Source of the DNA: Vibrio sp. SCSIO 43137
Lineage (GTDB): Bacteria > Pseudomonadota > Gammaproteobacteria > Enterobacterales > Vibrionaceae
Reading direction: 5' to 3'
DNA: 64,000 nucleotides
Assembly (NCBI RefSeq): GCF_028201475.1
Contig: NZ_CP116383.1
Location: 2,790,001 to 2,854,000, forward strand
Shown: one piece after another, positions 51,053-60,749 of the stretch
How the letters are laid out: every line of letters starts with the position of its first letter
How positions within the stretch are numbered: position 1 is the stretch's first letter
Position numbers and translations under genes: made by a program
The notes under the pieces: model-generated
Told to the model about the DNA's origin: nothing
Database searches by the model: none
Seen by the model: only the letters and a program-made list of their open reading frames with translations

Positions 51053-52117
51053 ATGCTCAATTATTTATTACGCTCCATTGCACTAGGCTTAGCCACTGCT
51101 GTTGTGGTTCTTCTTGCTGTCCCGTCACTTCGCAGCAATATTATTCCTGCCAATATTCATAACACTCAAAGCAATATCAGTGAGCTGCAAGTCTCCTTCA
51201 ATGATGCAGTACGCCGCGCCGCACCGGCAGTGGTCAATATATACAGCCGGCAATATACCGCAGATGGTAAGAAAACACTGAAAACTCAGGGGCTCGGCTC
51301 CGGAGTGATTGTTAGTGAAAAAGGCTACATTATTACCAACTTCCATGTTGTTGCTCAGGCAGATCAAATTGTTGTTGCTCTTCAGGACGGCCGTATCGCC
51401 ACCAATACACAATTGGTAGGTAAAGATCAGAGAACCGATATCGCCATCCTTAAAATTGAAATGGCTAACCTTCCCACTATTCCGCTGGATTCCGAGTATC
51501 AGGCTAAAGTGGGTGATGTTGTACTGGCAATCGGCAATCCATATAACTTAGGACAAACCACTACTTTCGGCATTATCTCCGCAACCGGCCGTTCCTCTAT
51601 CAGTGCTGACGGGCGACAAGCCTTTATTCAGACCGATGCAGCCATCAATCAGGGTAATTCCGGTGGCGCTTTGGTGAATACTCAAGGAGAGTTAGTTGGT
51701 ATTAATACCGCCTCTTTTCAGCAGGCAACCGATCTTGAAACCTACGGAATTTCCTTTGCCATTCCTTACCCTCTCGCGAATAAAATAATGAATAAAATCA
51801 TTGCTGACGGACGGGTAATCCGTGGTTATATCGGCATTGATGGTCAGGATGTTAATGCCATGACATCACGTCTGCTAGGAGGAGATTATGTCGGAGCCAT
51901 TATCGTTCTTGGTGTTGACCCAAGTGGCCCGGCCGGACAGGCTGGCTTTATGAAAAATGATGTGATTTTGACCATAGGCGATCAGAAGATAAACGGCAGA
52001 CAGAGTGTGCTGGATATTGTCACCGACCTGCGTCCCGGTACAACGATTGATGTCGGCATTCTCAGGGACGGAAAAGAGATGGCAGTGCCTGTTATTGTTG
52101 GTGAACTGCCGAATTAA
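51053..52117 (+). CDS. degS: Site-1 protease DegS (sigma-E pathway)
   Basis: 354 aa. N-terminal transmembrane anchor (about 4-24), HtrA protease domain with the triad His (TNFHVVAQ), Asp (RTDIAIL), Ser (NQGNSGGAL), and one PDZ domain that senses misfolded porins. DegS cuts RseA to release sigma-E. The frame is open 19 codons further upstream, but ATG 51053 has GAGGAA at correct spacing and gives the family length. Downstream of degQ after a terminator. Confidence 0.96.
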   Translation: MLNYLLRSIALGLATAVVVLLAVPSLRSNIIPANIHNTQSNISELQVSFNDAVRRAAPAVVNIYSRQYTADGKKTLKTQGLGSGVIVSEKGYIITNFHVVAQADQIVVALQDGRIATNTQLVGKDQRTDIAILKIEMANLPTIPLDSEYQAKVGDVVLAIGNPYNLGQTTTFGIISATGRSSISADGRQAFIQTDAAINQGNSGGALVNTQGELVGINTASFQQATDLETYGISFAIPYPLANKIMNKIIADGRVIRGYIGIDGQDVNAMTSRLLGGDYVGAIIVLGVDPSGPAGQAGFMKNDVILTIGDQKINGRQSVLDIVTDLRPGTTIDVGILRDGKEMAVPVIVGELPN

Positions 52118-52153
52118 CCTGAGTTCAGGTTAACTAAGCGCTGTAACAGATAG

Positions 52154-52184
52154 AAAAATGCCCCTCTGTCTGGGGCATTTTTTA
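52154..52184. terminator. Bidirectional terminator between degS and parC
   Basis: AAAAATGCCCC, loop TCTGTCT, GGGGCATTTTTT, used by both converging genes. Confidence 0.93.
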
Positions 52185-52199
52185 TTTCGCTAATCTTGC

Positions 52200-54479
52200 T
52201 TATTCCGCTGAATCTTCAACCGCTGATTCAGTTACTTCTTCTATCTCGATACGGGTAACACGCTGTAAACCTCTCGGCAGCAGGGCTCCACGTCTTCCTC
52301 TCTCACCACGGAAGTTTTCCAGATCCTTAGCTTTCAGACCCAACTTACGTTTACCGGCAAACAGAGTAACAGAAGCGCCTTTCGGCAGGGATAGCAGGTG
52401 AGAAACCATCTCTTCTCTGCTCTTCGATTTCGCCGCAGGAATATTGATGATCTTGTTCCCTTTACCTTTACCTAGCTGAGGCAGATCTTTGATTGGGAAC
52501 AGTAACATTCGACCCTGATTGGTAATGGCCAGAATCTCATCCTGATCGATATCCTGTATCGCCTTCGGCGAAATCACCTGTGAATTTTCAGGCAGGTTTA
52601 CCAGAGCTTTGCCACTTCTGTTTTTCGACAACAGATCGGCACCTTTACAGACAAAACCATAACCGGCATCAGAACCTACTAGCCAGAGCTGGTTCTCTTC
52701 GCCCATAATCACCTGACAAACAGAGGTTCCTTCAGCAATATTCAAGCGGCCAGTAATCGGCTCGCCCTGACTTCTTGCTGACGGTAGTGAATGAGACTCC
52801 AGTGAGTAACTGCGCCCGTCTGAGCCTAAGAAGACAGCCTGCTGATTACTCTTACCACAGGCGTGGGCAAGATAGCCGTCACCGGACTTGTAACTTAGTC
52901 CTGAAGCATCAACATCATGGCCTTTAGCATGACGAATCCAGCCTTTTTCAGACAAGACAACCGTAATGGCTTCACTCGGGATCAGGTCACGCTCAGTCAA
53001 TGCCTTAGCTTCACTACGCTCTACCAGAGGAGAACGACGATCATCGCCATACTTCTCAGCATCGGCTTTGATCTCTTTCTTCAGCAAGGTATTCATACGG
53101 CGCTCAGAACCAAGTAGCAGTTGCAGCTTATCGCGCTCTTTTTCCAGCTCTGACTGCTCGCCACGAATCTTCATCTCTTCCAGCTTGGCCAGGTGACGAA
53201 GTTTAGTATCCAGAATAGCATCCGCCTGAATCTCAGTGATGCCGAAACGTTCCATCAATACAGCTTTCGGGTCGTCCTCAGTACGGATGATCTCAATCAC
53301 CTCGTCCAGATTCAGATAAGCAACTAACAAACCTTCCAGAATATGCAAGCGTGCCAGAATCTTATCCAGTCTGAACTGCAGACGACGACGAACGGTCGCT
53401 CTTCTGAACTCTATCCATTCAGAGAGAATCTTAACCAGCCCTTTCACCTGCGGGCGGTTATCCAGACCGATCATATTGATATTAACGCGGAAGCTCTTTT
53501 CCAGATCCGTAGAAGCGAACAAGTGATTCATCAACTGGTCACAATCTACACGGTTAGAGCGGGCAACAATCACGATACGGGTCGGATTTTCATGATCCGA
53601 TTCATCACGCAGATCATCCACCATAGGCAGTTTTTTGGCTCTCATCTGCGAGGCAATCTGCTCAAGCAATTTAGCGCCGGAAACCTGATGTGGCAGTGCA
53701 GTAATGACGATATCATTACCTTCTTTATGCCAGACAGCCCTGGCTTTAATGCTTCCCCGTCCGGTACGGTAAATTTTTTCCAGCTCAGATTTAGGCGAAA
53801 TTATCTCGGCTTCTGTCGGATAATCCGGCCCCTGAACATACTGCATAATATCGGACAACTCTGATTTCGGGTTGTCGATCAGATGAATAGTCGCATCGGC
53901 GACTTCACGCACGTTATGCGGCGGGATATCTGTCGCCATACCGACAGCAATACCAGTTACGCCGTTTAACAGAATATGTGGCAGACGGGCCGGCAGCATC
54001 TGCGGCTCTTTCATAGTGCCGTCAAAGTTAGGCTGCCACTCAACGGTTCCCTGTCCCAGCTCACCAAGCAATACTTCAGCAAACTTAGACAGCTTAGCTT
54101 CTGTATAACGCATTGCGGCAAAAGACTTAGGATCGTCCGGAGCACCCCAGTTACCTTGTCCGTCAACCAGCGGATAACGGTAAGAGAACGGCTGAGCCAT
54201 TAACACCATGGCTTCGTAACAGGCTGAATCTCCGTGTGGATGGTACTTACCCAGTACGTCACCCACAGTACGGGCTGACTTTTTATACTTGGCAGCCGCC
54301 GACAATCCCAGCTCGGACATGGCATAAATAATCCGGCGCTGAACCGGCTTTAGTCCGTCACCAATATAAGGCAGTGCCCTGTCCATAATGACGTACATGG
54401 AATAGTTAAGATAAGCATCTTCGGTAAATTTTCTCAGCGGAAGCTGTTCAACACCGTCGAATGACATTTCTGTAGACAT
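52200..54479 (-). CDS. parC: Topoisomerase IV subunit A
   Basis: 759 aa. Decatenates daughter chromosomes with ParE. The breakage-reunion domain has the quinolone-determining region [13 protein letters not shown] with Ser85 and Glu89, the residues of the sensitive type, and the catalytic Tyr in [11 protein letters not shown] coiled-coil tower follows, then a C-terminal beta-pinwheel. The codon at 54482 (TTG) is also open, but ATG 54479 behind AGAGG is preferred. parE stops 3 bp upstream of it. Confidence 0.98.
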   Translation of the reverse strand: MSTEMSFDGVEQLPLRKFTEDAYLNYSMYVIMDRALPYIGDGLKPVQRRIIYAMSELGLSAAAKYKKSARTVGDVLGKYHPHGDSACYEAMVLMAQPFSYRYPLVDGQGNWGAPDDPKSFAAMRYTEAKLSKFAEVLLGELGQGTVEWQPNFDGTMKEPQMLPARLPHILLNGVTGIAVGMATDIPPHNVREVADATIHLIDNPKSELSDIMQYVQGPDYPTEAEIISPKSELEKIYRTGRGSIKARAVWHKEGNDIVITALPHQVSGAKLLEQIASQMRAKKLPMVDDLRDESDHENPTRIVIVARSNRVDCDQLMNHLFASTDLEKSFRVNINMIGLDNRPQVKGLVKILSEWIEFRRATVRRRLQFRLDKILARLHILEGLLVAYLNLDEVIEIIRTEDDPKAVLMERFGITEIQADAILDTKLRHLAKLEEMKIRGEQSELEKERDKLQLLLGSERRMNTLLKKEIKADAEKYGDDRRSPLVERSEAKALTERDLIPSEAITVVLSEKGWIRHAKGHDVDASGLSYKSGDGYLAHACGKSNQQAVFLGSDGRSYSLESHSLPSARSQGEPITGRLNIAEGTSVCQVIMGEENQLWLVGSDAGYGFVCKGADLLSKNRSGKALVNLPENSQVISPKAIQDIDQDEILAITNQGRMLLFPIKDLPQLGKGKGNKIINIPAAKSKSREEMVSHLLSLPKGASVTLFAGKRKLGLKAKDLENFRGERGRRGALLPRGLQRVTRIEIEEVTESAVEDSAE

Positions 54480-54482
54480 CAA

Positions 54483-56363
54483 TTAAACCTCTGCTAAATC
54501 ACCGTTTGTTTGTAACCAGGTACGTCTGTCATCAGCACGCTTCTTACCCAGTAACATATCCATCACTTCATTGGTCAGCTCATCATCATCAATGGTTAGC
54601 TGAACCAGACGGCGGGTATTAGGATCCATAGTGGTTTCGCGCAACTGTAGCGGGTTCATCTCACCCAGACCTTTAAATCGCTGCACATTAATCTTGGCTT
54701 TCTTCTTACTCAGCCGCTCGAGAATCCCCTCTTTCTCCTCATCATCCAGTGCGTAGAAAACCTCTTTTCCGCAGTCAATACGATAAAGGGGAGGCATAGC
54801 CACATACACATGGCCGGCTTCAACCAGAGCCCTGAAGTGACGGGTAAACAGTGCGCAGAGAAGGGTGGCGATATGCAGACCATCGGAGTCCGCATCGGCA
54901 AGGATACAAACCTTACCGTAACGAAGGCTTTCAAGGTTATCGCTATCGGGGTCAATACCAAGAGCGACGGAAATATTATGTACTTCCTGAGAAGCAAGCA
55001 CCTGATCGGCAGACACTTCCCAGGTATTCAGAATCTTACCCCGTAGCGGCATTATGGCCTGAAACTCACGATCACGGGCCTGCTTGGCAGAACCACCCGC
55101 CGAGTCCCCTTCCACCAGAAACAGTTCTGTACGGTTAAGGTCTTGTACAGAACAGTCTGTTAACTTGCCCGGTAATGCAGGACCTGAAGCGATCTTCTTA
55201 CGTACTACTTTCTTGCTGGCCCTCATTCTGCGATGCGCGTTAGCGATACACATTTCCGCCATCAACTCGGCTATCTGCGGCTTCTCATTCAGCCACAGGC
55301 TAAAGGCATCTTTAACCACACCAGATACAAAGGCAGCACACTGACGGGAAGAGAGGCGCTCTTTAGTCTGACCGGCAAACTGAGGATCCTGCATTTTGAT
55401 AGAGAGAACATAAGAGCAACGGTCAAACACATCGTCACCCGTCAGCTTAACTCCGCGAGGCAACAGATTACGGAATTCACAAAACTCACGCATGGCATCC
55501 AGAAGCCCTTGTCGTAACCCGTTCACATGGGTTCCGCCCAGCGCGGTCGGAATAAGGTTAACGTAACTCTCGGTTATCTGATCGCCGCCTTCAGGCTGCC
55601 AGATAATCGCCCAGCTTGCCGCTTCGGTTTCTGCTTTAAACTCACCGGTAAAGGGTTCTTCAGGCAGAACGGTGTAACCCTTAACACCTTCCGCCAGATA
55701 ATCTTTCAGGCCATCTTCATAGTGCCATTTATGTTCGTTACCGTTTACTTTATCGGTAAAGGTAATCTCCAGCCCCGGGCACAGCACCGCTTTTGCCCGC
55801 AGATTGTTAACTAAACGGGAAACAGAAAAGTTAGCGGAATCAAAATACTGGGCATCAGGCCAGAAGTGTACACTGGTGCCTTTATTACGACGGCCGCAGG
55901 TACCAACCACTTGCAAATCAGAGACTTTCTCACCGTGTTCAAAGGCAATATCGTAAACCTGACCATCCCGTTTTACTTTCACTTCAACACGTTTGGACAG
56001 GGCGTTTACTACAGAGATTCCTACCCCGTGCAGACCACCTGAAAACTGATAGTTTTTATTGGAGAACTTACCACCGGCATGCAGCTTACACAGAATAAGC
56101 TCAACACCGGAGACTTTCTCTTCCGGGTGAATATCAACAGGCATACCACGGCCGTCATCGATCACTTCCAGTGATTGATCGGCATGGAGAATAACTTGTA
56201 CTTTTGAGGCATAGCCTGCCAGTGCTTCATCGACACTATTATCGATGACTTCCTGTCCGAGGTGGTTAGGGCGTGCGGTATCCGTATACATCCCCGGGCG
56301 GCGACGTACCGGCTCTAAGCCATTAAGAACCTCAATGGCTCCAGCATTATATTGTTCAGTCAT
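54483..56363 (-). CDS. parE: Topoisomerase IV subunit B
   Basis: 626 aa. GHKL ATPase domain (VDEALAGYASKVQ, DDGRGMPVDIHP, GGLHGVGISVVNAL), transducer domain, and the Toprim/QRDR region (VEGDSAGGSAKQARDREFQAIMPLRGKILN; ILADADSDGLHI). It lacks the extra insert of E. coli GyrB. Immediately upstream of parC and cotranscribed. The 213-bp gap to yqiA shows nothing distinct. Confidence 0.98.
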   Translation of the reverse strand: MTEQYNAGAIEVLNGLEPVRRRPGMYTDTARPNHLGQEVIDNSVDEALAGYASKVQVILHADQSLEVIDDGRGMPVDIHPEEKVSGVELILCKLHAGGKFSNKNYQFSGGLHGVGISVVNALSKRVEVKVKRDGQVYDIAFEHGEKVSDLQVVGTCGRRNKGTSVHFWPDAQYFDSANFSVSRLVNNLRAKAVLCPGLEITFTDKVNGNEHKWHYEDGLKDYLAEGVKGYTVLPEEPFTGEFKAETEAASWAIIWQPEGGDQITESYVNLIPTALGGTHVNGLRQGLLDAMREFCEFRNLLPRGVKLTGDDVFDRCSYVLSIKMQDPQFAGQTKERLSSRQCAAFVSGVVKDAFSLWLNEKPQIAELMAEMCIANAHRRMRASKKVVRKKIASGPALPGKLTDCSVQDLNRTELFLVEGDSAGGSAKQARDREFQAIMPLRGKILNTWEVSADQVLASQEVHNISVALGIDPDSDNLESLRYGKVCILADADSDGLHIATLLCALFTRHFRALVEAGHVYVAMPPLYRIDCGKEVFYALDDEEKEGILERLSKKKAKINVQRFKGLGEMNPLQLRETTMDPNTRRLVQLTIDDDELTNEVMDMLLGKKRADDRRTWLQTNGDLAEV

Positions 56364-56576
56364 AATACGGAATTATACTTCTTCAATTAGGGTTACTTTG
56401 CCGCGAAAACAGGGCATTCTGAAGCCTGTTTGCGTCATATAAAGCAATAACGAATCTTTCAGAAAAGGCGCTATTCGCGGAAAACAAGGAGAACATAGTC
56501 TGGAACAAGGCACCTGATGTCAAGCGCGTTGCTCACGGGATGAATATTTTTATGACCCATCCCAATGGTTTGAGCA

Positions 56577-57158
56577 TTAAAGCCCTAAAAAACGGATTAT
56601 TTCAGCCGGGAAGCGCTCAAAATCAATAAAGCTATGATCGCCCCCTTCTTCAACGGTCTGCCTGCCGTCCTGGTACTTACTTACCGCCTGCCGGTAATCC
56701 AGCAGCTCATCGCCTTTTTGCTGAAGTAACCAAAAATCTTCAGGTTGCTCGATTACTGGCACACCCATCCCCTTCAGATCATCAATATGCTGTTCCGTTA
56801 AGATATATTTCTCACCGGTGTAAGGGTTGGTCTGCTCACCAAGGTAATCAAGCAGCAGCTCATAGGGTCTTACTGCCGGGTTGACTACAACGGCTTTCAG
56901 CCCGTAAACATGGTTTAGCCATGTACTGTAATACCCCCCCAGCGAGCTGCCCACAAGACCGATATTGTAATCGCCGCCATACTGCTCAACAATCTGAGCC
57001 AGTAGTGCTTTTGCATCTTCAGGAAAGCAGGGCATTTGCGGAATGATAACCTTGATATCATCACGATTTTGCTGACAGAACTCTTTCATTATATTGGCTT
57101 TTAATGACTTCGGTGAGCTATTGAAACCATGTATATAGAGAAGAAGAGAGCCTTTCAT
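56577..57158 (-). CDS. yqiA: Esterase YqiA (alpha/beta hydrolase)
   Basis: 193 aa. UPF0227-type alpha/beta hydrolase. LLYIHGFNSSPKS (6-18) carries the oxyanion region, nucleophile Ser is in GLVGSSLGGYYSTWL near 70, the acid and His lie in the C-terminal GGDHSFIDFERF. Starts at the ATGA overlap with the cpdA stop. Physiological substrate unknown. Conserved neighbourhood cpdA-yqiA-parE. Confidence 0.95.
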   Translation of the reverse strand: MKGSLLLYIHGFNSSPKSLKANIMKEFCQQNRDDIKVIIPQMPCFPEDAKALLAQIVEQYGGDYNIGLVGSSLGGYYSTWLNHVYGLKAVVVNPAVRPYELLLDYLGEQTNPYTGEKYILTEQHIDDLKGMGVPVIEQPEDFWLLQQKGDELLDYRQAVSKYQDGRQTVEEGGDHSFIDFERFPAEIIRFLGL

Positions 57159-57976
57159 CAGTAGCCACTTGATGCAAAATCAGGAAGAAAACGACCATTG
57201 GGCAGACGATAAACCTTAGTCTTTATACTGCCGTCATTAAACAGTTCAAGAGTTCTCCAGCCGGGAGAAAGCCCGTCCAGAGCAAAATCCTGAGAGTCAG
57301 GTTTAAACTGAACACAGGTAGAAGGAGTGGTGATAACCCTGACTCCGTGATGAACCTGATCATAATCCTGATGAACATGTCCGCAGAGTAACCCTTTAAC
57401 GTTCTGATGTTTCGCCACAACGGCCCAAAGGTTTTCTGCTTCGCTAAGGGTGTGTTGATCCAGCCATGCACTGCCGACTAATACCGGGTGATGGTGTAAT
57501 AGTACCAGCGAGTGCAAAGATGGGTTTTCTGACAATTTTTCATCTAAGAAAGCCAGTTGTTGTTCACTTAACTTACCGTGAGGAACGCCTTTTACCTGAC
57601 TGTCCAACAGAATAATCTGCCAGTGTTCACCGGCTAATACATGTGTGTCTGCCTGCACCTGCGCAGAAGGGAGTATGCTCTGCATACTCGGTTTAAAATC
57701 GTGATTTCCCGGCAACCAGAAGCAAGGTTTTGTCAACGGAGCAATAACCTGCTCAAACCTCTGATAGGACTCAGCAGTATGATCTTGTGAGATATCACCA
57801 GTTGCAAGAATGGCATCAAAACAGATATCACTCTGAATGATCTCGTCAACAACAGCATGAAAGCTCTCTAAAGTATTAACACTCAGCAGACACCCGTCAG
57901 TATCAGAAAACAGATGAGTGTCTGTGATCTGCAATAACTGAATGCTGCTATTGTCTGAGGCTGCTGAAAATTTCAA
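57158..57976 (-). CDS. cpdA: 3',5'-cyclic AMP phosphodiesterase CpdA
   Basis: 272 aa class III cAMP phosphodiesterase. Metallophosphoesterase motifs in order: ITDTHLF (about 17-23), ATGDISQDH (about 59), WLPGNHDF (about 92), LLHHHPV, CGHVHQDYDQ. The start codon must be TTG at 57976 (no ATG before the first motif), preceded by AGGT. By lowering cAMP it tunes CRP activity. A 83-bp gap separates it from yqiB upstream. Confidence 0.95.
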   Translation of the reverse strand: MKFSAASDNSSIQLLQITDTHLFSDTDGCLLSVNTLESFHAVVDEIIQSDICFDAILATGDISQDHTAESYQRFEQVIAPLTKPCFWLPGNHDFKPSMQSILPSAQVQADTHVLAGEHWQIILLDSQVKGVPHGKLSEQQLAFLDEKLSENPSLHSLVLLHHHPVLVGSAWLDQHTLSEAENLWAVVAKHQNVKGLLCGHVHQDYDQVHHGVRVITTPSTCVQFKPDSQDFALDGLSPGWRTLELFNDGSIKTKVYRLPNGRFLPDFASSGY

Positions 57977-58059
57977 AATAGTAGACCTGAATAAATTTAA
58001 ATTAGTTTTTTATTTTTAATAAGCTTTAGCGCGAAAATCCTAAAGTGCTATCTCTTTAG

Positions 58060-58497
58060 TTAAAAAATGGGAGCTCGGCTAATCCCATGTCTCAGACAGA
58101 AAGATAACCAGTCACTTAAGAACTGATTCAACTGAAATTTTTCATCTTTCTGCATCATTTTTTTATTTGGGTAATCATAACGAGCTTGTACCCTTGAGAT
58201 CTGCTCGCTGGCACACACTTCCGCAACCCGGGCATCATGATAGAGCCTTACCGTCATCTTCGGCAGGGGAAAAACAGGAACTTCATCACACTGGCTAACA
58301 TCGATAAGTGTGGTGTACTTGGTGATCTCACTTACTTCCAGCTGATACGCCATGGCTGCAACCTGATACGAACGTACATCGCCCACCTGAGGCTGACTAG
58401 GCAGAAGTGCATTTAGTTTTGCATAGTTAGTTTCATATATACGCATCAGACCAGCCAGGTCGACATGATACGGCTTACTCGTTGCTATTTTTGCCAT
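58060..58497 (-). CDS. yqiB: DUF1249 protein YqiB
   Basis: 145 aa of unknown function. Conserved features are YHVDLAGLMRIYETNYAKL near the start and a C-terminal YPNKKMMQKDEKFQLNQFLSDWL. The open frame runs 12 codons further up into nudF, but ATG 58497 (MAKIATSKPYHV) matches the family and reduces the overlap with nudF to 13 bp. Always found between nudF and cpdA, so operon-coupled. Confidence 0.92.
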   Translation of the reverse strand: MAKIATSKPYHVDLAGLMRIYETNYAKLNALLPSQPQVGDVRSYQVAAMAYQLEVSEITKYTTLIDVSQCDEVPVFPLPKMTVRLYHDARVAEVCASEQISRVQARYDYPNKKMMQKDEKFQLNQFLSDWLSFCLRHGISRAPIF

Positions 58498-59096
58498 TGG
58501 GATAGTAATTCTTCTCGGTTTAACTCCAGCCATTGTAAAGCAATAATTGAGGCACCATTCTCAATTTTTCCGTTTTTCACCATCTGATACGCTTCTTTGC
58601 GGCTGAAAACATGTACGCGAATATCTTCATTTTCATATTCGAGTCCGTGAACACCACCGGCAGCGGATGAATCGACCTGTCCGACAAATACATCCAGCCG
58701 CTCAGAACAGCCTCCGGCAGAAGGGTAGTAGCTGGTCACGGGAACAATATGACTAACCTCAACTCCGGCTTCTTCCATCGCCTCCCTTTTTACAAGCTGT
58801 TCTACAGACTCATCGGCATCCATTATCCCGGCAACAATTTCCAATTGCCAAGGGTTCTGATGTTCTAAAGCGCCGACGCGAATTTGTTCAACTAAAACAA
58901 CCTGATCCTTTACCGGATCGTAAGGAAGCAGCGCTGCAGCATGACCTCGCTCAAATAATTCTCTTTCTATCGGCTCACTCCAGCCGCCGGCGAACAATCT
59001 GTGCTTAAATGTATATTTAACCATCTGAAAGAAACCTCGGAATAACCTCTCCTTTGAGATAATTTCGACATCTTTAGGTGTATATTGAGCTTTCAT
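58485..59096 (-). CDS. nudF: ADP-ribose pyrophosphatase (Nudix)
   Basis: 203 aa. Hydrolyses ADP-ribose to AMP and ribose 5-phosphate. Complete Nudix box: G at IVAGIMDADE, then REAMEEAGV (about residues 94-116). Other family marks are QIRVGALEHQNPWQLE and TSYYPSAGGCSERLDVFVG (about 140-157), typical of NudF/ADPRase. Divergent from tolC. Confidence 0.95.
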   Translation of the reverse strand: MKAQYTPKDVEIISKERLFRGFFQMVKYTFKHRLFAGGWSEPIERELFERGHAAALLPYDPVKDQVVLVEQIRVGALEHQNPWQLEIVAGIMDADESVEQLVKREAMEEAGVEVSHIVPVTSYYPSAGGCSERLDVFVGQVDSSAAGGVHGLEYENEDIRVHVFSRKEAYQMVKNGKIENGASIIALQWLELNREELLSQWQK

Positions 59097-59220
59097 GTTC
59101 TGTTAGCGATCCTAGAGTAGGCTTGTTGAGTTATTTAATCATAGAGTATGTTTTGTACCAATGATAAGGCTCAACTTTTTCAATAAAGTTTAAATAATTC
59201 TTTAGGTACACAAAATAAAT

Positions 59221-59239
59221 ATTGCACAGACGGACAATA
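59221..59239 (+). promoter_or_regulatory. Marbox-like sequence upstream of tolC
   Basis: ATTGCACAGACGGACAATA matches the E. coli mar/sox/rob box (AYnGCACnnWnnRYYAAAY) at 11 of 14 fixed positions, about 90 bp before the tolC start. In E. coli tolC is controlled through such a box. I could not place a clear -35/-10 pair. The rest of the 233-bp nudF-tolC gap shows nothing else. Confidence 0.35.
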
Positions 59240-59329
59240 AAGTGTAAAAAAGCGCAAAGATTAGAGTAAAACTATCAATATCTGGGTTAAACTCTCGACT
59301 AATGTTCCTAATAAGGCAGGAAAAATCAG

Positions 59330-60631
59330 ATGAAAAAGCTGCTACCTTTAATCATCAGCATGTCACTAAGCAGTGTGGCAACATATTCTTATGCCGATGA
59401 TCTTGCAAGTATCTATAATTTAGCAAAAGAAAACGATCCGACACTGTTACGCACAGCTGCTGAACGCGATGCCGCCTTTGAAGCTGTGAATTCCAGCCGC
59501 AGTACTTTACTGCCGCAAATCAATCTGACGGCCAACTATGATATCAATCGTAGTGACACAGATAGCCGTGAGAGCAACCAGTTTGCTGCTGGTGTTAGCT
59601 TTACTCAGGAGCTGTATAAGCGCTCAAGCTGGATTTCACTGGAAACAGCAGAGAAAAAAGCGCGTCAATCCGATGCAAACTATGCCGCCGAGCAACAAAG
59701 CCTGATTCTCCGTGTATCAAAAGCGTATTTTGAAGTGCTTCGTGCTCAGGATAATCTTGAGTTTGTCCGTGCAGAAAAAGCCGCGGTTGCCCGTCAGTTA
59801 GAGCAGACAAAGCAACGTTTTGAGGTTGGTCTTTCTGCTATCACGGACGTACATGATGCTCAGGCACAGTATGACTCAGTGTTGGCCAGCGAAGTGGGTA
59901 GTGAAAACAACCTGACCAACAGCTATGAAGCCCTAAGAGAGATCACCGGTCAGGAACACACGGATCTGAGCATTCTGGATACTGAACGTTTCTCTACCTC
60001 TAAAACTAAAGAGACACCTCAGCAACTGCTGGAGCAGGCTCAGAACGAAAACCTGTCTCTGCTGACTGCACGAATTGCCAAAGATATTGCTAAAGACGCT
60101 ATTTCTCAGGCGGATTCCGGTCACCTGCCTACGCTGACACTTGATGGTCGCTATGGCTTTACTGATCAGACTCAAAGCGCCCAGGATTATGACGCTAATG
60201 ATTTTAACATCGGCTTGAACCTGGCTGTTCCTCTGTATACCGGCGGAAATATTACCTCGCAGGTCAAACAGGCTGAATACAACTATGTTGCTGCCAGTGA
60301 GACGTTAGAAGCCAGCTACCGTAAAGTGGTGACAACGGTTCGCAGCTCAAACAATAACATCAATGCCACCATTGGTACTATCCGCGCTTATGAGCAGTCT
60401 GTTATTTCGGCAAAATCTGCCCTTGAAGCAACAGAAGCTGGTTTTGATGTAGGTACGCGTACTATTGTTGATGTGCTGGACTCTACCCGTCGTCTGTATG
60501 ACGCTAACCGTAACCTGTCTAACGCGCGCTACAACTACGTTACTAACGTATTAGAGCTGCGTCAGGCTGTTGGTACTCTGAGTGAGCAGGATATTCTGGA
60601 TATTAACGCAGGACTTAAAGCGGTTAACTAA
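59330..60631 (+). CDS. tolC: Outer-membrane channel TolC
   Basis: 433 aa. Trimeric exit duct for RND and ABC efflux pumps and type I secretion. Sec signal peptide (MKKLLPLIISMSLSSVATYSYA, 1-22), then two structural repeats of the OEP fold: LASIYNLAKENDPTL...AAFEAVNSSRSTLLPQINL and LDGRYGF...VPLYTGGNI. The C-terminal DVLDSTRRLYDANRNLSNARYNYV matches the second helical hairpin. The ATG follows GCAGGA. Flanked by nudF and hldE as in other vibrios. Confidence 0.96.
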   Translation: MKKLLPLIISMSLSSVATYSYADDLASIYNLAKENDPTLLRTAAERDAAFEAVNSSRSTLLPQINLTANYDINRSDTDSRESNQFAAGVSFTQELYKRSSWISLETAEKKARQSDANYAAEQQSLILRVSKAYFEVLRAQDNLEFVRAEKAAVARQLEQTKQRFEVGLSAITDVHDAQAQYDSVLASEVGSENNLTNSYEALREITGQEHTDLSILDTERFSTSKTKETPQQLLEQAQNENLSLLTARIAKDIAKDAISQADSGHLPTLTLDGRYGFTDQTQSAQDYDANDFNIGLNLAVPLYTGGNITSQVKQAEYNYVAASETLEASYRKVVTTVRSSNNNINATIGTIRAYEQSVISAKSALEATEAGFDVGTRTIVDVLDSTRRLYDANRNLSNARYNYVTNVLELRQAVGTLSEQDILDINAGLKAVN

Positions 60632-60689
60632 TCCGGGACAAACTGAAAAACAGTCACCAGCGCCATCGGCGCTGGTACAAGACTCTAAA

Positions 60690-60724
60690 TAAAACGGGCA
60701 GTATCACTACTGCCCGTTTTTCTA
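60690..60724. terminator. Bidirectional terminator between tolC and hldE
   Basis: AAAACGGGCAGTA, loop TCAC, TACTGCCCGTTTT, with T run on the plus side and A run on the other. A second hairpin (ACCAGCGCC/GGCGCTGGT, 60656-60676) precedes it on the tolC side. Confidence 0.92.
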
Positions 60725-60749
60725 TTAAAACCTTTATAGCGACAGTTAA

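Noticed and set aside
52200..56363. Possible gyrase rather than topoisomerase IV identity
   Set aside because: The A subunit is too short and lacks the GyrA-type C-terminal region, the B subunit lacks the GyrB insert, and the two genes are adjacent in parE-parC order with vibrio neighbours typical of topoisomerase IV.
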